Of a stretch of 64,000 bases of DNA, positions 1-7,246 are shown in pieces; the first letter of the stretch is position 1, and every line of letters begins with the position of its first letter. Position numbers and translations under genes: made by a program. This DNA comes from UBA6183 sp943372215 (GTDB taxonomy: Bacteria; Bacteroidota; Bacteroidia; UKL13-3): contig CALRXU020000002.1 of assembly GCA_943372215.1 (NCBI GenBank), forward strand, positions 248,001 to 312,000. Reading direction: 5' to 3'. The notes beneath the pieces were generated by a model. That model did not search any database. It had not been told where the DNA came from and saw nothing but the letters and a program-made list of their open reading frames with translations.

Positions 1-299
1 CGTGGGCTTAAACTTCCACTTAATAACATGCTAAATGCCCTATCAGTGTTTGTGCCTGTACCATAACTATAGGTGTTACCAGAAGTGCTTGTGCCATCGT
101 CAACCCCATAAGTTGTGTTTGCGTTTGTTCCAAGTTCTAAAAATGCCCAACCAGTTGGCAAACTGGTACTAGTTGTTCCAGTAGTAGCCAATGTGTTAAA
201 GTTCTCAGTGGCGGCAACTCCTGTTGAGGAAATGATAACCTGTGAAAATGCACTGGTACCTAATAAAGCGGCAAGTGATGTAAATAATAGTTTTCTCAT
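1..299 (-). CDS. secreted protein, N-terminal part (runs off the window)
   Basis: Reading the minus strand from the ATG at 299 gives an open frame to the window edge with no stop. It starts MRKLLFTSLAALLGTSAFSQ, a clear signal peptide with a likely cleavage after FSQ. The mature start is Thr/Ser/Gly-rich with the pattern ATENFNTLATTG...LPTGWAFLE, which in Bacteroidota is typical of the N-terminus of large secreted proteins that end in a T9SS sorting domain. The C-terminus, which would decide the function, lies outside the window. It is a separate unit from the ATP synthase operon: a strong hairpin lies between them at 374-406. Confidence 0.75.
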   Translation of the reverse strand, partial: MRKLLFTSLAALLGTSAFSQVIISSTGVAATENFNTLATTGTTSTSLPTGWAFLELGTNANTTYGVDDGTSTSGNTYSYGTGTNTDRAFSMLLSGSLSP

Positions 300-373
300 A
301 TTGTATGATAAGTGTCGCAATTTAATGAATAAACGGTGCACCCTAATGAAGATTAGGTTAATTGTTTATAAAA

Positions 374-406
374 ATAGCCGCCACCTGCTTTGCAGGTGGC
401 GGCTAT
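374..406 (-). terminator. Rho-independent terminator after atpG
   Basis: A perfect 15-bp inverted repeat (arms 374-388 and 392-406, 3-nt loop) with a GC-rich core GCCGCCACCTGC. On the minus strand it is followed directly by a T-run (TTTTATAAA). It lies 26 bases after the atpG stop and before the next minus-strand gene starts at 299, so it most likely ends the ATP synthase transcript. Confidence 0.85.
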
Positions 407-431
407 GTAAAAATAGTTTAATAAATTAAGA

Positions 432-1304
432 TTATCCTCCGCTTTGGGCTGCTGCACCACTAACAATCTCAGAGATTTCGGTGGTAATTGCAGCCTGACG
501 GGCTCTGTTGTATTCTACTTTCAAGCTTTTTAACAAGTCACCGGCATTTTCTGTTGCCTTGTCCATGGCCACCATCCTTGCACCATGCTCCGATGCAAAA
601 GAGTCAAGCAGGGCACGGTAAAGTTGAGTTTTTAGGATACGTGGAATCAACTCTTCAAGTATTTCAGTGTTTGACGGCTCAAAAATATAGTCGTTCTTTT
701 TGGCTTGTTGTTTGCCTAATTTATTGGCATCAATAGGAAGGAAGGTTTCGTTGGTAAGTATTAAAGTAGCGGCATTTTTAAACTGATTAAACACCAATTC
801 AATAGCATCATATTTACCCGAACCGTATGCTTCCAGCAAAAAGCTACCAATATTAAATCCAGCGTTTCCATCCAAATTTAAAAAGGTGTCTTTAAAGGTA
901 TTATCAACCTTTACCTTGGTACGTCCAAAAAATTCACTGCCTTTTTTACCAATAGGCAAAATAGTAATGTTTTTACCTTGATATTTATCTACTACCAATC
1001 GGTTGGCCAGTTTAATTACACTGCTGTTAAATCCACCGCACAAGCCCCTGTCGCTGGTAATTACCACAAGCAATACATTTTTTACCTCTCGCGGTGCAAA
1101 ATACACCCGCAAAGAATCTACCTCAATGCTATCTGATAAGTTACTTAAAATACCATTCAGTTTTTCAGCATAAGGGCGCATTTGGGTAATGGCATTTTGT
1201 GCCCTGCGCAGCTTGGTTGCGCTTACCAACTTCATGGCTTTGGTAATTTGCTGAGTTGATGTTACCGAAGTAATCCTGGTGCGTACCTCTTTTAAGTTTG
1301 CCAT
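432..1304 (-). CDS. atpG: F0F1 ATP synthase subunit gamma
   Basis: This is the central rotor shaft of F1, which couples c-ring rotation to catalysis in the alpha3beta3 head. The start MANLKEVRTRITSVTSTQQI is the conserved N-terminal helix; the longer open frame to 1352 adds 16 unrelated residues and is not used. The middle has the family stretch SDRGLCGGFNSS, and the end has the C-terminal helix ENAGDLLKSLKVEYNRARQAAIT followed by EISEIVSGAAA. The length of 290 residues is normal. It is the last gene of the operon. The beta and epsilon genes do not follow, as is usual in Bacteroidota, where atpDC lies elsewhere. Confidence 0.97.
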   Translation of the reverse strand: MANLKEVRTRITSVTSTQQITKAMKLVSATKLRRAQNAITQMRPYAEKLNGILSNLSDSIEVDSLRVYFAPREVKNVLLVVITSDRGLCGGFNSSVIKLANRLVVDKYQGKNITILPIGKKGSEFFGRTKVKVDNTFKDTFLNLDGNAGFNIGSFLLEAYGSGKYDAIELVFNQFKNAATLILTNETFLPIDANKLGKQQAKKNDYIFEPSNTEILEELIPRILKTQLYRALLDSFASEHGARMVAMDKATENAGDLLKSLKVEYNRARQAAITTEISEIVSGAAAQSGG

Positions 1305-1381
1305 ATTTATCTCGTTGATGAGTTGACAAATGAATGGTTGACATACCACCAACCACTCATTTGCTAACTATTAAAATGCGC

Positions 1382-2962
1382 TTACGCGCTATATTTTGCT
1401 GATAATTCTTTTGCTACAGTTTCTAAAACACCTGTAACTTCATCACTTAAGTTTCCTTTTTTCAAGTCAGCCAAAATATTGGTGTGTTTATTTTCCATAA
1501 ATTGGTGGAACTCGCTTTCGAATTCACGAACCTTATTTACAGGAATCTTATTTAACAAACCTTTGGTACCTAAATAGATGATAGCTACTTGCTTTTCAAC
1601 GGTTAACGGAGAGAATTGTCCTTGTTTCAAAATTTCCACGTTACGGGCACCTTTTGCAAGTACAGCCTTGGTAGCAGGATCAAGGTCAGAACCAAATTTA
1701 GAGAAAGCCTCTAATTCACGATATTGAGCCTGGTCTAACTTAAGGGTACCAGCCACTTTTTTCATGGATTTAATTTGTGCATTACCACCCACACGCGATA
1801 CCGAAATACCTACGTTAATCGCAGGACGAACACCTGAGTTAAACAAGTTCGACTCTAGAAATATCTGTCCGTCAGTAATTGAAATTACGTTTGTTGGGAT
1901 ATATGCAGAAACGTCACCTGCCTGTGTTTCGATAATTGGCAATGCAGTTAATGAACCTCCACCTTTTACTAAATGTTTAATAGAAGCAGGAACATCATTC
2001 ATGTTTTGCGCAATGCTGTCGTTGGCAATAATTTTAGCGGCTCTTTCCAGTAAACGGCTATGTAAGTAAAATACGTCACCAGGATATGCCTCACGTCCAG
2101 GAGGGCGTTTTAGCAAAAGAGAAACTTCACGGTAAGCCACAGCTTGCTTTGACAAATCATCATAAACAATAAGGGCCGGTCTGCCGGTATCACGGAAAAA
2201 CTCACCAATTGAAGCTCCACCCATTGGGGCGAAAAACTGCATTGGAGCTGGATCTGATGATGATGCTGCTACCACAACGGTATAAGGCATTGCTCCGCGC
2301 TCTTCAAGGGTTTTTACAACCTGAGCAACAGTAGAAGCTTTTTGGCCAATGGCCACATAGATGCAATATACTGGTTTGCCAGCTTCGTAAAATTCTTTTT
2401 GGTTAATGATGGTATCAATACATACCGCAGTTTTACCTGTTTGACGGTCACCAATTACCAACTCACGTTGTCCACGTCCAATTGGAATCATCGCGTCAAT
2501 CGCTTTAACACCTGTTTGAAGTGGTTCTTTAACTGGTTCACGGTAAATTACACCAGGAGCTTTACGCTCAAGTGGCATCTCATATAAATCACCAGTAATA
2601 GGTCCTTTACCATCAATTGGCTGTCCCAATGTGTTTACCACACGGCCTAACATGCCTTCACCTACTTTTATAGAAGCAATACGACCTGTACGTTTAACAG
2701 TATCACCTTCTACAATAGAATCAGATGAACCTAATAATACCGCACCTACGTTATCTTCTTCAAGATTTAGTACAATGGCTTGAACACCGTTAGCAAACTC
2801 TATAAGCTCACCACTTTGTACTTTGGTTAAACCATAAATACGTGCAATACCATCACCCACTTGGAGTACGGTTCCTACTTCTTCTAATTCAGCTTCTGAT
2901 TTAAAGCTGCTGAGTTGTTCTCTGATAATTGCAGATACCTCATCAGGTCTGATCTCTACCAT
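1382..2962 (-). CDS. atpA: F0F1 ATP synthase subunit alpha
   Basis: This is the non-catalytic nucleotide-binding subunit of F1. The 526 residues are full length. The Walker A motif GDRQTGKTAV lies near residue 170, the VYCIYVAIGQKAS stretch follows, and the alpha-specific SRVGG...QIKSMKKVAGTLKLDLAQ-type signature is present as SVSRVGGNAQIKSMKKVAG. It starts at MVEIRPDEVSAIIREQL. It sits between atpH (8-base gap) and atpG (77-base gap) in the usual H-A-G order. Confidence 0.98.
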   Translation of the reverse strand: MVEIRPDEVSAIIREQLSSFKSEAELEEVGTVLQVGDGIARIYGLTKVQSGELIEFANGVQAIVLNLEEDNVGAVLLGSSDSIVEGDTVKRTGRIASIKVGEGMLGRVVNTLGQPIDGKGPITGDLYEMPLERKAPGVIYREPVKEPLQTGVKAIDAMIPIGRGQRELVIGDRQTGKTAVCIDTIINQKEFYEAGKPVYCIYVAIGQKASTVAQVVKTLEERGAMPYTVVVAASSSDPAPMQFFAPMGGASIGEFFRDTGRPALIVYDDLSKQAVAYREVSLLLKRPPGREAYPGDVFYLHSRLLERAAKIIANDSIAQNMNDVPASIKHLVKGGGSLTALPIIETQAGDVSAYIPTNVISITDGQIFLESNLFNSGVRPAINVGISVSRVGGNAQIKSMKKVAGTLKLDQAQYRELEAFSKFGSDLDPATKAVLAKGARNVEILKQGQFSPLTVEKQVAIIYLGTKGLLNKIPVNKVREFESEFHQFMENKHTNILADLKKGNLSDEVTGVLETVAKELSAKYSA

Positions 2963-2970
2963 AAATTGTT

Positions 2971-3522
2971 TTATTTAGAAATGTAACTGTTTAATAATTC
3001 GTGTTTTAATTTTCCCAATTTGCCTGCAACGCTTGCATCAAATAGTTTATCGCCCACTTGCACAACAACACCGCCAATTAAGTCGGGGTTAACGCTTGCC
3101 GTAAGGGTTATTGCCTTGCCTGTTTGGCTTTCAATATGGCTTTTAATTTCAGCCACCACAGCATCGCTTAAAGGCACAGCTGATTTTACAGTAGCTGTTG
3201 CAATGTTGTTTAGGGTATTAAATTGCTCAATAAACCCATTGGCTACCGCTTCAAGAAATGCTTCTCTTTTTTTGCGGATAATAACATCCAAAAAGGCGAT
3301 GGTTACTTTTTGAAAACTAGCTTCAAAAATGCTCTTTAGTACTGATAGTTTTTTATCACCGTTGATAATAGGGCTGTTTAACAACAACGCCATTTCTTTG
3401 TTATCCGCAACTAAACGGGCAAATGTGCGCATGTCGTTTAACACCGCATCAACGTTATTTTGTTCTTTTGCAAGGTCTAATAAAGACTTGGCATATCTGG
3501 CTGCTACCCTGTACTCTGACAT
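2971..3522 (-). CDS. atpH: F0F1 ATP synthase subunit delta
   Basis: This is the peripheral-stalk subunit that links subunit b to the crown of F1 (the OSCP equivalent). The 183-residue protein begins MSEYRVAARYAKSLLDLAKEQ, the conserved N-terminal helix of the family. It carries the C-terminal signature as LIGGVVVQVGDKLFDASVAGKLGKLK, near residues 150-175. One base separates it from atpF, so translation is probably coupled. Confidence 0.96.
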   Translation of the reverse strand: MSEYRVAARYAKSLLDLAKEQNNVDAVLNDMRTFARLVADNKEMALLLNSPIINGDKKLSVLKSIFEASFQKVTIAFLDVIIRKKREAFLEAVANGFIEQFNTLNNIATATVKSAVPLSDAVVAEIKSHIESQTGKAITLTASVNPDLIGGVVVQVGDKLFDASVAGKLGKLKHELLNSYISK

Positions 3523-3523
3523 C

Positions 3524-4018
3524 TTAGTTTAAGCTGATTGATTTCAAGTTTTCATTTACAAAAGCCTCTTGCTGGCTTCTGTCTGCCAATGTTTTACGCA
3601 ATACTTTTTCGGCCATATCAACCGATAACACAGCTACCTGGGCTTTCAATTGGTTCATGGCATTTAGTTTTTCGCGTTCTATGGCGTCTTTAGCTGCGGC
3701 AATCATTTTTTCGCCTTCAGATTTGGCATCACTTTTTGCTTTGGCCAATATCTGGTCTTTAATTTCCGATGCTTCTTTTAACAAACGATCACGTTCTGCG
3801 CGGGCTTCATTTAACAAACGCTCGTTGTCGTTTTTTAAAGCCAACATTTGTTCACGGGCTGCTTCAGCCTGCTTCAATGCATTTTCAATACTTTCTTCGC
3901 GTTCTTTAAGCGCACTCGTAATGGGTTTCCATGCGAATTTGGTTAATAGGAACATTAAAATTAAGAATGATAATGTTGACCAAAAAATTAAACCAATACT
4001 TGGGGTAACTAATTCCAT
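3524..4018 (-). CDS. atpF: F0F1 ATP synthase subunit b
   Basis: This is the membrane-anchored peripheral stalk. The 164-residue protein has one N-terminal membrane helix (IGLIFWSTLSFLILMFLLTKF, about residues 8-28), then the conserved WKPI and a long charged coiled coil rich in Ala, Glu and Lys to the end. Only one b gene is present, so a homodimeric stalk is expected. It is separated from atpE by 95 bases that contain a hairpin, which may set the c-to-b expression ratio. Confidence 0.96.
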   Translation of the reverse strand: MELVTPSIGLIFWSTLSFLILMFLLTKFAWKPITSALKEREESIENALKQAEAAREQMLALKNDNERLLNEARAERDRLLKEASEIKDQILAKAKSDAKSEGEKMIAAAKDAIEREKLNAMNQLKAQVAVLSVDMAEKVLRKTLADRSQQEAFVNENLKSISLN

Positions 4019-4065
4019 ATGAATTAAATGTGTTTCTTTTTTGTTGAATGTTTAAAACGGAAAAG

Positions 4066-4103
4066 AAAGCCCGACTTAGATTCGTAAATCGCCATCGGGC
4101 TTT
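4066..4103 (-). promoter_or_regulatory. intercistronic hairpin between atpE and atpF
   Basis: An outer 9-bp stem (4066-4074 with 4095-4103, AAAGCCCGA/TCGGGCTTT) encloses a symmetric 4x4 internal loop and a second 4-bp stem with a CGTA tetraloop (4079-4082 with 4087-4090). It lies 10 bases past the atpE stop. On the minus strand it is followed by CTTTTCCG, a short and interrupted T tract. It could be a leaky terminator or a 3'-end stabiliser of the atpE message; both would raise c-subunit output over downstream genes. Confidence 0.6.
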
Positions 4104-4113
4104 ACTACTGAGA

Positions 4114-4323
4114 TTAATTGATGCCTAACAAAGCAATTACTGCTGCGAAAAGTGCTACAGCTTCTACGAAGGCTGCGGCAATTAACATTGCAGTTTGAAT
4201 TTTGTTGGCGGCTTCTGGTTGGCGAGCAATACCTTCTACGGCTGATCCACCAATTCTACCGATACCTAAGCCTGCACCAATTGCAGCTAATCCAGCTCCG
4301 ATTGCAGCGATACTTCCTGTCAT
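4114..4323 (-). CDS. atpE: F0F1 ATP synthase subunit c
   Basis: This is the rotor ring proteolipid, a 69-residue two-helix hairpin. Helix 1 is glycine-rich (GAGLAAIGAGLGIGRIGG), the polar loop is ARQPE (residues 33-37), and helix 2 carries the ion-binding Glu54 in AAFVEAVALF. The residue after Glu54 is Ala, not the Ser/Thr of sodium-type rings, so a proton ring is the better reading. It lies between atpB and atpF, with a hairpin directly after it. Confidence 0.97.
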   Translation of the reverse strand: MTGSIAAIGAGLAAIGAGLGIGRIGGSAVEGIARQPEAANKIQTAMLIAAAFVEAVALFAAVIALLGIN

Positions 4324-4374
4324 TGTTGTATTTATTTATTTTGGTTTAACAAAAAAAGATTCAAAAATTAATGT

Positions 4375-5538
4375 TTAGTGATGATCGTCATGTTGTGGTT
4401 TTTCTAAAGCCATGCCTATATACAATGCCGATAGGATGGTAAAGATAAACGCCTGGATGAAAGCTACCACCATTTCAATTACGCTGATAAAAACGATAAA
4501 TGGAACGGAAACGCCAGCTACAGCCAGTGATTTGAATATGAAAATCAAACAAACTAAACTCAAAATTAAAATATGTCCTGCGGTAATGTTCGCAAACAAA
4601 CGAATCATTAGAGCGAATGGCTTGGTAAATAAACCAATAATTTCCACCGGAATCATTAATGGCCATAACCAGCCTGGAACATGCGGGGTAAAGATATGTC
4701 CCCAATAGGTTTTTGTACCATTAATATTGGTTAATATAAAAGTAATGATAGCCAAAACAAGGGTAACAGCAATATTACCAGTAACATTTGCCCCTCCTGG
4801 GAAGAATGGAATAAGTCCCATTACGTTGTTCATCCATATAAAGAAAAACACCGTTAACAGGTAAGGCATAAAACGGTGGTAGTTTTCGCCTAAGTTTGGA
4901 CGTGCAATATCATCGCGTACAAATATAATAATAGGCTCAAGCCAAGCTCCCAATCCTTTTGGTGCACCAATGCCGCGCTTTTTATAGCTGTTGCCAATGC
5001 TAATAAATATCAACAATAGGAATGCAACCGCCAATAATAAAGAGGTTACATTTTTTGTAATCGAGAAATCATAAATACCTTTAGATGCTACTTCATCAAC
5101 ATTACCTGAAGCATCCACCACTTTAATTTTTTCGTGAATGTTTTTGTAGTTGTAATAAGTTCCCTGATGAATGGCATGACCATGATCAAATTTACCTGAC
5201 GAGAACATTTCAATACCTTGGTCGGTTAATAATATTATTGGTAAATGAATAGAAGTATGTCCCCATAAGTGCCAATCATGCGCATCCGAAACGTGCTCCA
5301 TAATTAAAGCGGTGGTATTAAATTTTTCCTCTTTACCATGACCGCCTTCTGCAGTTGCTTCGGAATGACCGGTTGCATTTGAATCAGCCTCAACAATTGT
5401 TGCTTCAGTTTCAGTTTGTGCACCATGATTATCGTCATGTTGTGCAAAAACGGGAACATTTGCTAAAAAAAATATAACAGAAAATAGAGTTAAAAAAAGC
5501 TTGTTTTTGGCTGAAAATCTATTCGTTAGTAACGTCAT
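4375..5538 (-). CDS. atpB: F0F1 ATP synthase subunit a, with signal peptide and His-rich extension
   Basis: This is the stator channel subunit that passes protons to the c-ring. The 387 residues are much longer than the usual 240-270. The N-terminus is a signal peptide (about residues 13-32, ending VPVFAQ) followed by a periplasmic stretch of about 130 residues rich in His and acidic residues. The core contains the family motif with the essential Arg as PFALMIRLFANITAGHIL and about five membrane helices, and the tail is His-rich (KPQHDDHH). Bacteroidota a subunits commonly have this extension. It overlaps the upstream gene by 20 bases. Confidence 0.95.
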   Translation of the reverse strand: MTLLTNRFSAKNKLFLTLFSVIFFLANVPVFAQHDDNHGAQTETEATIVEADSNATGHSEATAEGGHGKEEKFNTTALIMEHVSDAHDWHLWGHTSIHLPIILLTDQGIEMFSSGKFDHGHAIHQGTYYNYKNIHEKIKVVDASGNVDEVASKGIYDFSITKNVTSLLLAVAFLLLIFISIGNSYKKRGIGAPKGLGAWLEPIIIFVRDDIARPNLGENYHRFMPYLLTVFFFIWMNNVMGLIPFFPGGANVTGNIAVTLVLAIITFILTNINGTKTYWGHIFTPHVPGWLWPLMIPVEIIGLFTKPFALMIRLFANITAGHILILSLVCLIFIFKSLAVAGVSVPFIVFISVIEMVVAFIQAFIFTILSALYIGMALEKPQHDDHH

Positions 5539-5926
5539 TACGGCTTGGTTTTTTCTTTATATCGGGGCGCAATTTAGCTGTTAAGCTTGTAATTTCAAAC
5601 ACTGTGTAAAAAATGTATGCGATAAAAAAAGCCAGAATAAAGCTTTTATGATATTCGGTGCGTGTAAATCGGTAAACAATAATGTAGCATAGGCTCAATA
5701 TAAAACGTAGCCCAATACTTAAGTAGGCTGTGGTAATAAATAAGTAACCATCTTTTTTGCCAGCGCCCATGTGGGCAATAGGAAATATAGCCCCGGTTAA
5801 AACACCTAGAAAAATGATGGCTTTAACAGTATCGTTAACGGGCAATAGCTCTGGTAAAGCCCAAACAATGGCAATTTGGAAAAGCGTTAAAGCCAGTAGG
5901 AAAAAATAAAATCTGATAAAAGTCAT
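5519..5926 (-). CDS. four-helix membrane protein of the atp operon
   Basis: The 135-residue protein has four predicted membrane helices (about residues 4-25, 34-50, 63-85 and 92-115) and a basic, polar tail (RPDIKKKPSRNDVTNE). It overlaps atpB by 20 bases and follows the AtpZ-like gene, the place where other bacteria have AtpI, a c-ring assembly factor. No firm sequence signature ties it to AtpI, so an ATP synthase assembly role is inferred from position, size and topology only. Bacteroidota atp operons often carry an uncharacterised protein at this place. Confidence 0.8.
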   Translation of the reverse strand: MTFIRFYFFLLALTLFQIAIVWALPELLPVNDTVKAIIFLGVLTGAIFPIAHMGAGKKDGYLFITTAYLSIGLRFILSLCYIIVYRFTRTEYHKSFILAFFIAYIFYTVFEITSLTAKLRPDIKKKPSRNDVTNE

Positions 5927-6019
5927 TACTTGGGCAGTGGGTTAGACTTTACTCCAAAAGGGTAAAAAGCTTGTTTATAATAAACAAATGTATGGGGCAA
6001 TTTGCAGGAATACATGCTT

Positions 6020-6220
6020 TTATTTGGAGTCATCGGACTTTACAAGTGCGAATAGGGAATAAAACACAGCTATTAATGCAAGCAATACCCCTGCTAAGGT
6101 TAAATAGGGAAAGTTTAGATGCCAATGTTTATCAAGCCAATTACCCCCTAATGATAGCCCTACAAAAATGGCAATCATTTGAAAAGCAAAGCCAACATAT
6201 TTTGCGTATTTATTGAGCAA
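6020..6220 (-). CDS. atpZ: AtpZ/AtpI family protein
   Basis: The 66-residue protein has two membrane helices: YVGFAFQMIAIFVGLSLGGNWLD and FPYLTLAGVLLALIAVFYSLFAL. The G..LG.WLD pattern at the end of helix 1 matches the AtpZ-type small subunit that accompanies F-type ATP synthases, proposed to act in Mg2+/Ca2+ transport or c-ring assembly. Its start overlaps the end of the bactofilin gene by 11 bases, so the envelope and ATP synthase genes may share one transcript. Confidence 0.85.
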   Translation of the reverse strand: MLNKYAKYVGFAFQMIAIFVGLSLGGNWLDKHWHLNFPYLTLAGVLLALIAVFYSLFALVKSDDSK

Positions 6221-6653
6221 CGGCTTCTTTGGTTGCTGTTTGTTGGTGCGCTTTAGTAGGATTGCCTGTGTTGGTTAAGGAGGCTTCCTTAGGTTTATTC
6301 ATTTTGCAAGAGCCGTTAAAGGTGGCACCGGCCTCAATAATCAGTTTGTTCGAAATAATATCGCCATTTATTTTAGCAGTGGCTTTAACCGTTAATAGCT
6401 CACTAGCGTAAGTATTGCCGTTTACTTCTCCCGATATTTCGATGTTTACCGCTTTAACATCACCTTCGATAATGGCTGTTGGTCCAAGTACCAAACGTGC
6501 TTTTGAGGTAAGGTAACCTTTAATGGTTCCATCTACGCGCATATCTCCATCAGAGTTTACATCCCCAATAATTTGTGTACCACTATTAATAATATTCAGT
6601 GTATTGGGATTGAAAGCCGTTGTCGTATTTTTATTGTTATTAAATAAAGCCAT
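6210..6653 (-). CDS. bactofilin (polymer-forming cytoskeletal protein)
   Basis: Bactofilins form non-polar beta-helical filaments that scaffold cell-wall enzymes. The 147-residue protein has a disordered N-terminus, a central repeat core (about residues 24-112: INSGTQIIGDVNSDGDMRVD, GTIKGYLTS, GDVKAVNIEI, GEVNGNTYAS, GDIISNKLII) made of the short Gly/Val repeats of this fold, and a polar tail. The next gene upstream (6769-7134) resembles the anchor region of M23 peptidases, which often pair with bactofilins. No catalytic domain is present. Confidence 0.93.
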   Translation of the reverse strand: MALFNNNKNTTTAFNPNTLNIINSGTQIIGDVNSDGDMRVDGTIKGYLTSKARLVLGPTAIIEGDVKAVNIEISGEVNGNTYASELLTVKATAKINGDIISNKLIIEAGATFNGSCKMNKPKEASLTNTGNPTKAHQQTATKEAVAQ

Positions 6654-6768
6654 GATGTTAATGTTAAAGGGTGTAAATAATATTAAGTCTAAGAAAGCAA
6701 AGCTAACAAAAAAAAATAAATTACCAATTTACCGCCCAATTCGTTGATTGTAAACGTTTAATAAGGCT

Positions 6769-7134
6769 TTAATGTTTATCGTTTTTGGGTACTTCATCCG
6801 GTATTTTGTCTGTTACAATATTCATTAAATTCTTGTAATACAAGTCTTTATCTTGTAATGCCTTTTGCAGGGAATCGGTTTTGTAAAGGGTTTTAGCGAG
6901 GTCCTTTTTCATATCAGGATCACTGTAACCGGGTATGTATTCTCGCATGGGGGTAAATACAATTAACAGCGAGATAATAATGGTGAAAAATACCAAGAAA
7001 CTACTAAAACCAACAAAAACATTCATGGGAGTGAGGCTCAATGAGAACTTTTCTTCAAAGGTTGTATCATTAATCAACACAATCCGGTATCGGTTTTTGA
7101 GTTTATGTATAAGTTTCTTTTTCTTTTTTTCCAT
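6769..7134 (-). CDS. membrane anchor resembling the N-terminus of M23 peptidases; peptidase domain absent
   Basis: The 121-residue protein has a Lys-rich cytoplasmic start, the stretch YRIVLINDTTFEEKFSLSLT, one membrane helix (about residues 38-62), then FTPMREYIPGYSD and a short coiled coil (DLAKTLYKTDSLQKALQ). This is the N-terminal part of Bacteroidota LytM/M23 metallopeptidases (about 300 residues), which in those continues into the HxxxD/HxH zinc domain. Here a stop follows KNDKH and no peptidase motif follows in any frame before the bactofilin gene. It may be a non-enzymatic adaptor or a truncated gene; intact reading and context favour an adaptor. Confidence 0.75.
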   Translation of the reverse strand: MEKKKKKLIHKLKNRYRIVLINDTTFEEKFSLSLTPMNVFVGFSSFLVFFTIIISLLIVFTPMREYIPGYSDPDMKKDLAKTLYKTDSLQKALQDKDLYYKNLMNIVTDKIPDEVPKNDKH

Positions 7135-7174
7135 GATGCAATGGCATTATGGCCCAAAATAGGCCGTAACTTTA

Positions 7175-7205
7175 TTTTGTAGTGTGAAGCAATAAAATAA
7201 ATTTG
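7175..7205 (+). promoter_or_regulatory. Bacteroidota-type promoter of the porW/PBP operon
   Basis: A TTTTG at 7175-7179 is followed after 18 bases by TAAATTTG at 7198-7205. This matches the Bacteroidota sigma-A consensus TTG-N17-23-TAnnTTTG. The start codon lies 42 bases downstream at 7247, and the element sits in the divergent gap between the M23-like anchor gene and porW. Confidence 0.65.
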
Positions 7206-7246
7206 CGTTTTCAAAGTTAAGTATTCTAACCAGCAATTTTAATAGT

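Noticed and set aside
115..429. Plus-strand ORF of 104 codons
   Set aside because: It is the reverse complement of the secreted-protein start (1-299) and the terminator; it runs through the hairpin and has no protein-like composition.
4114..4323. Sodium-type c-ring
   Set aside because: The residue after the ion-binding Glu54 is Ala rather than Ser/Thr, and the Gln of helix 1 seen in sodium rings is not apparent; a proton ring fits better.
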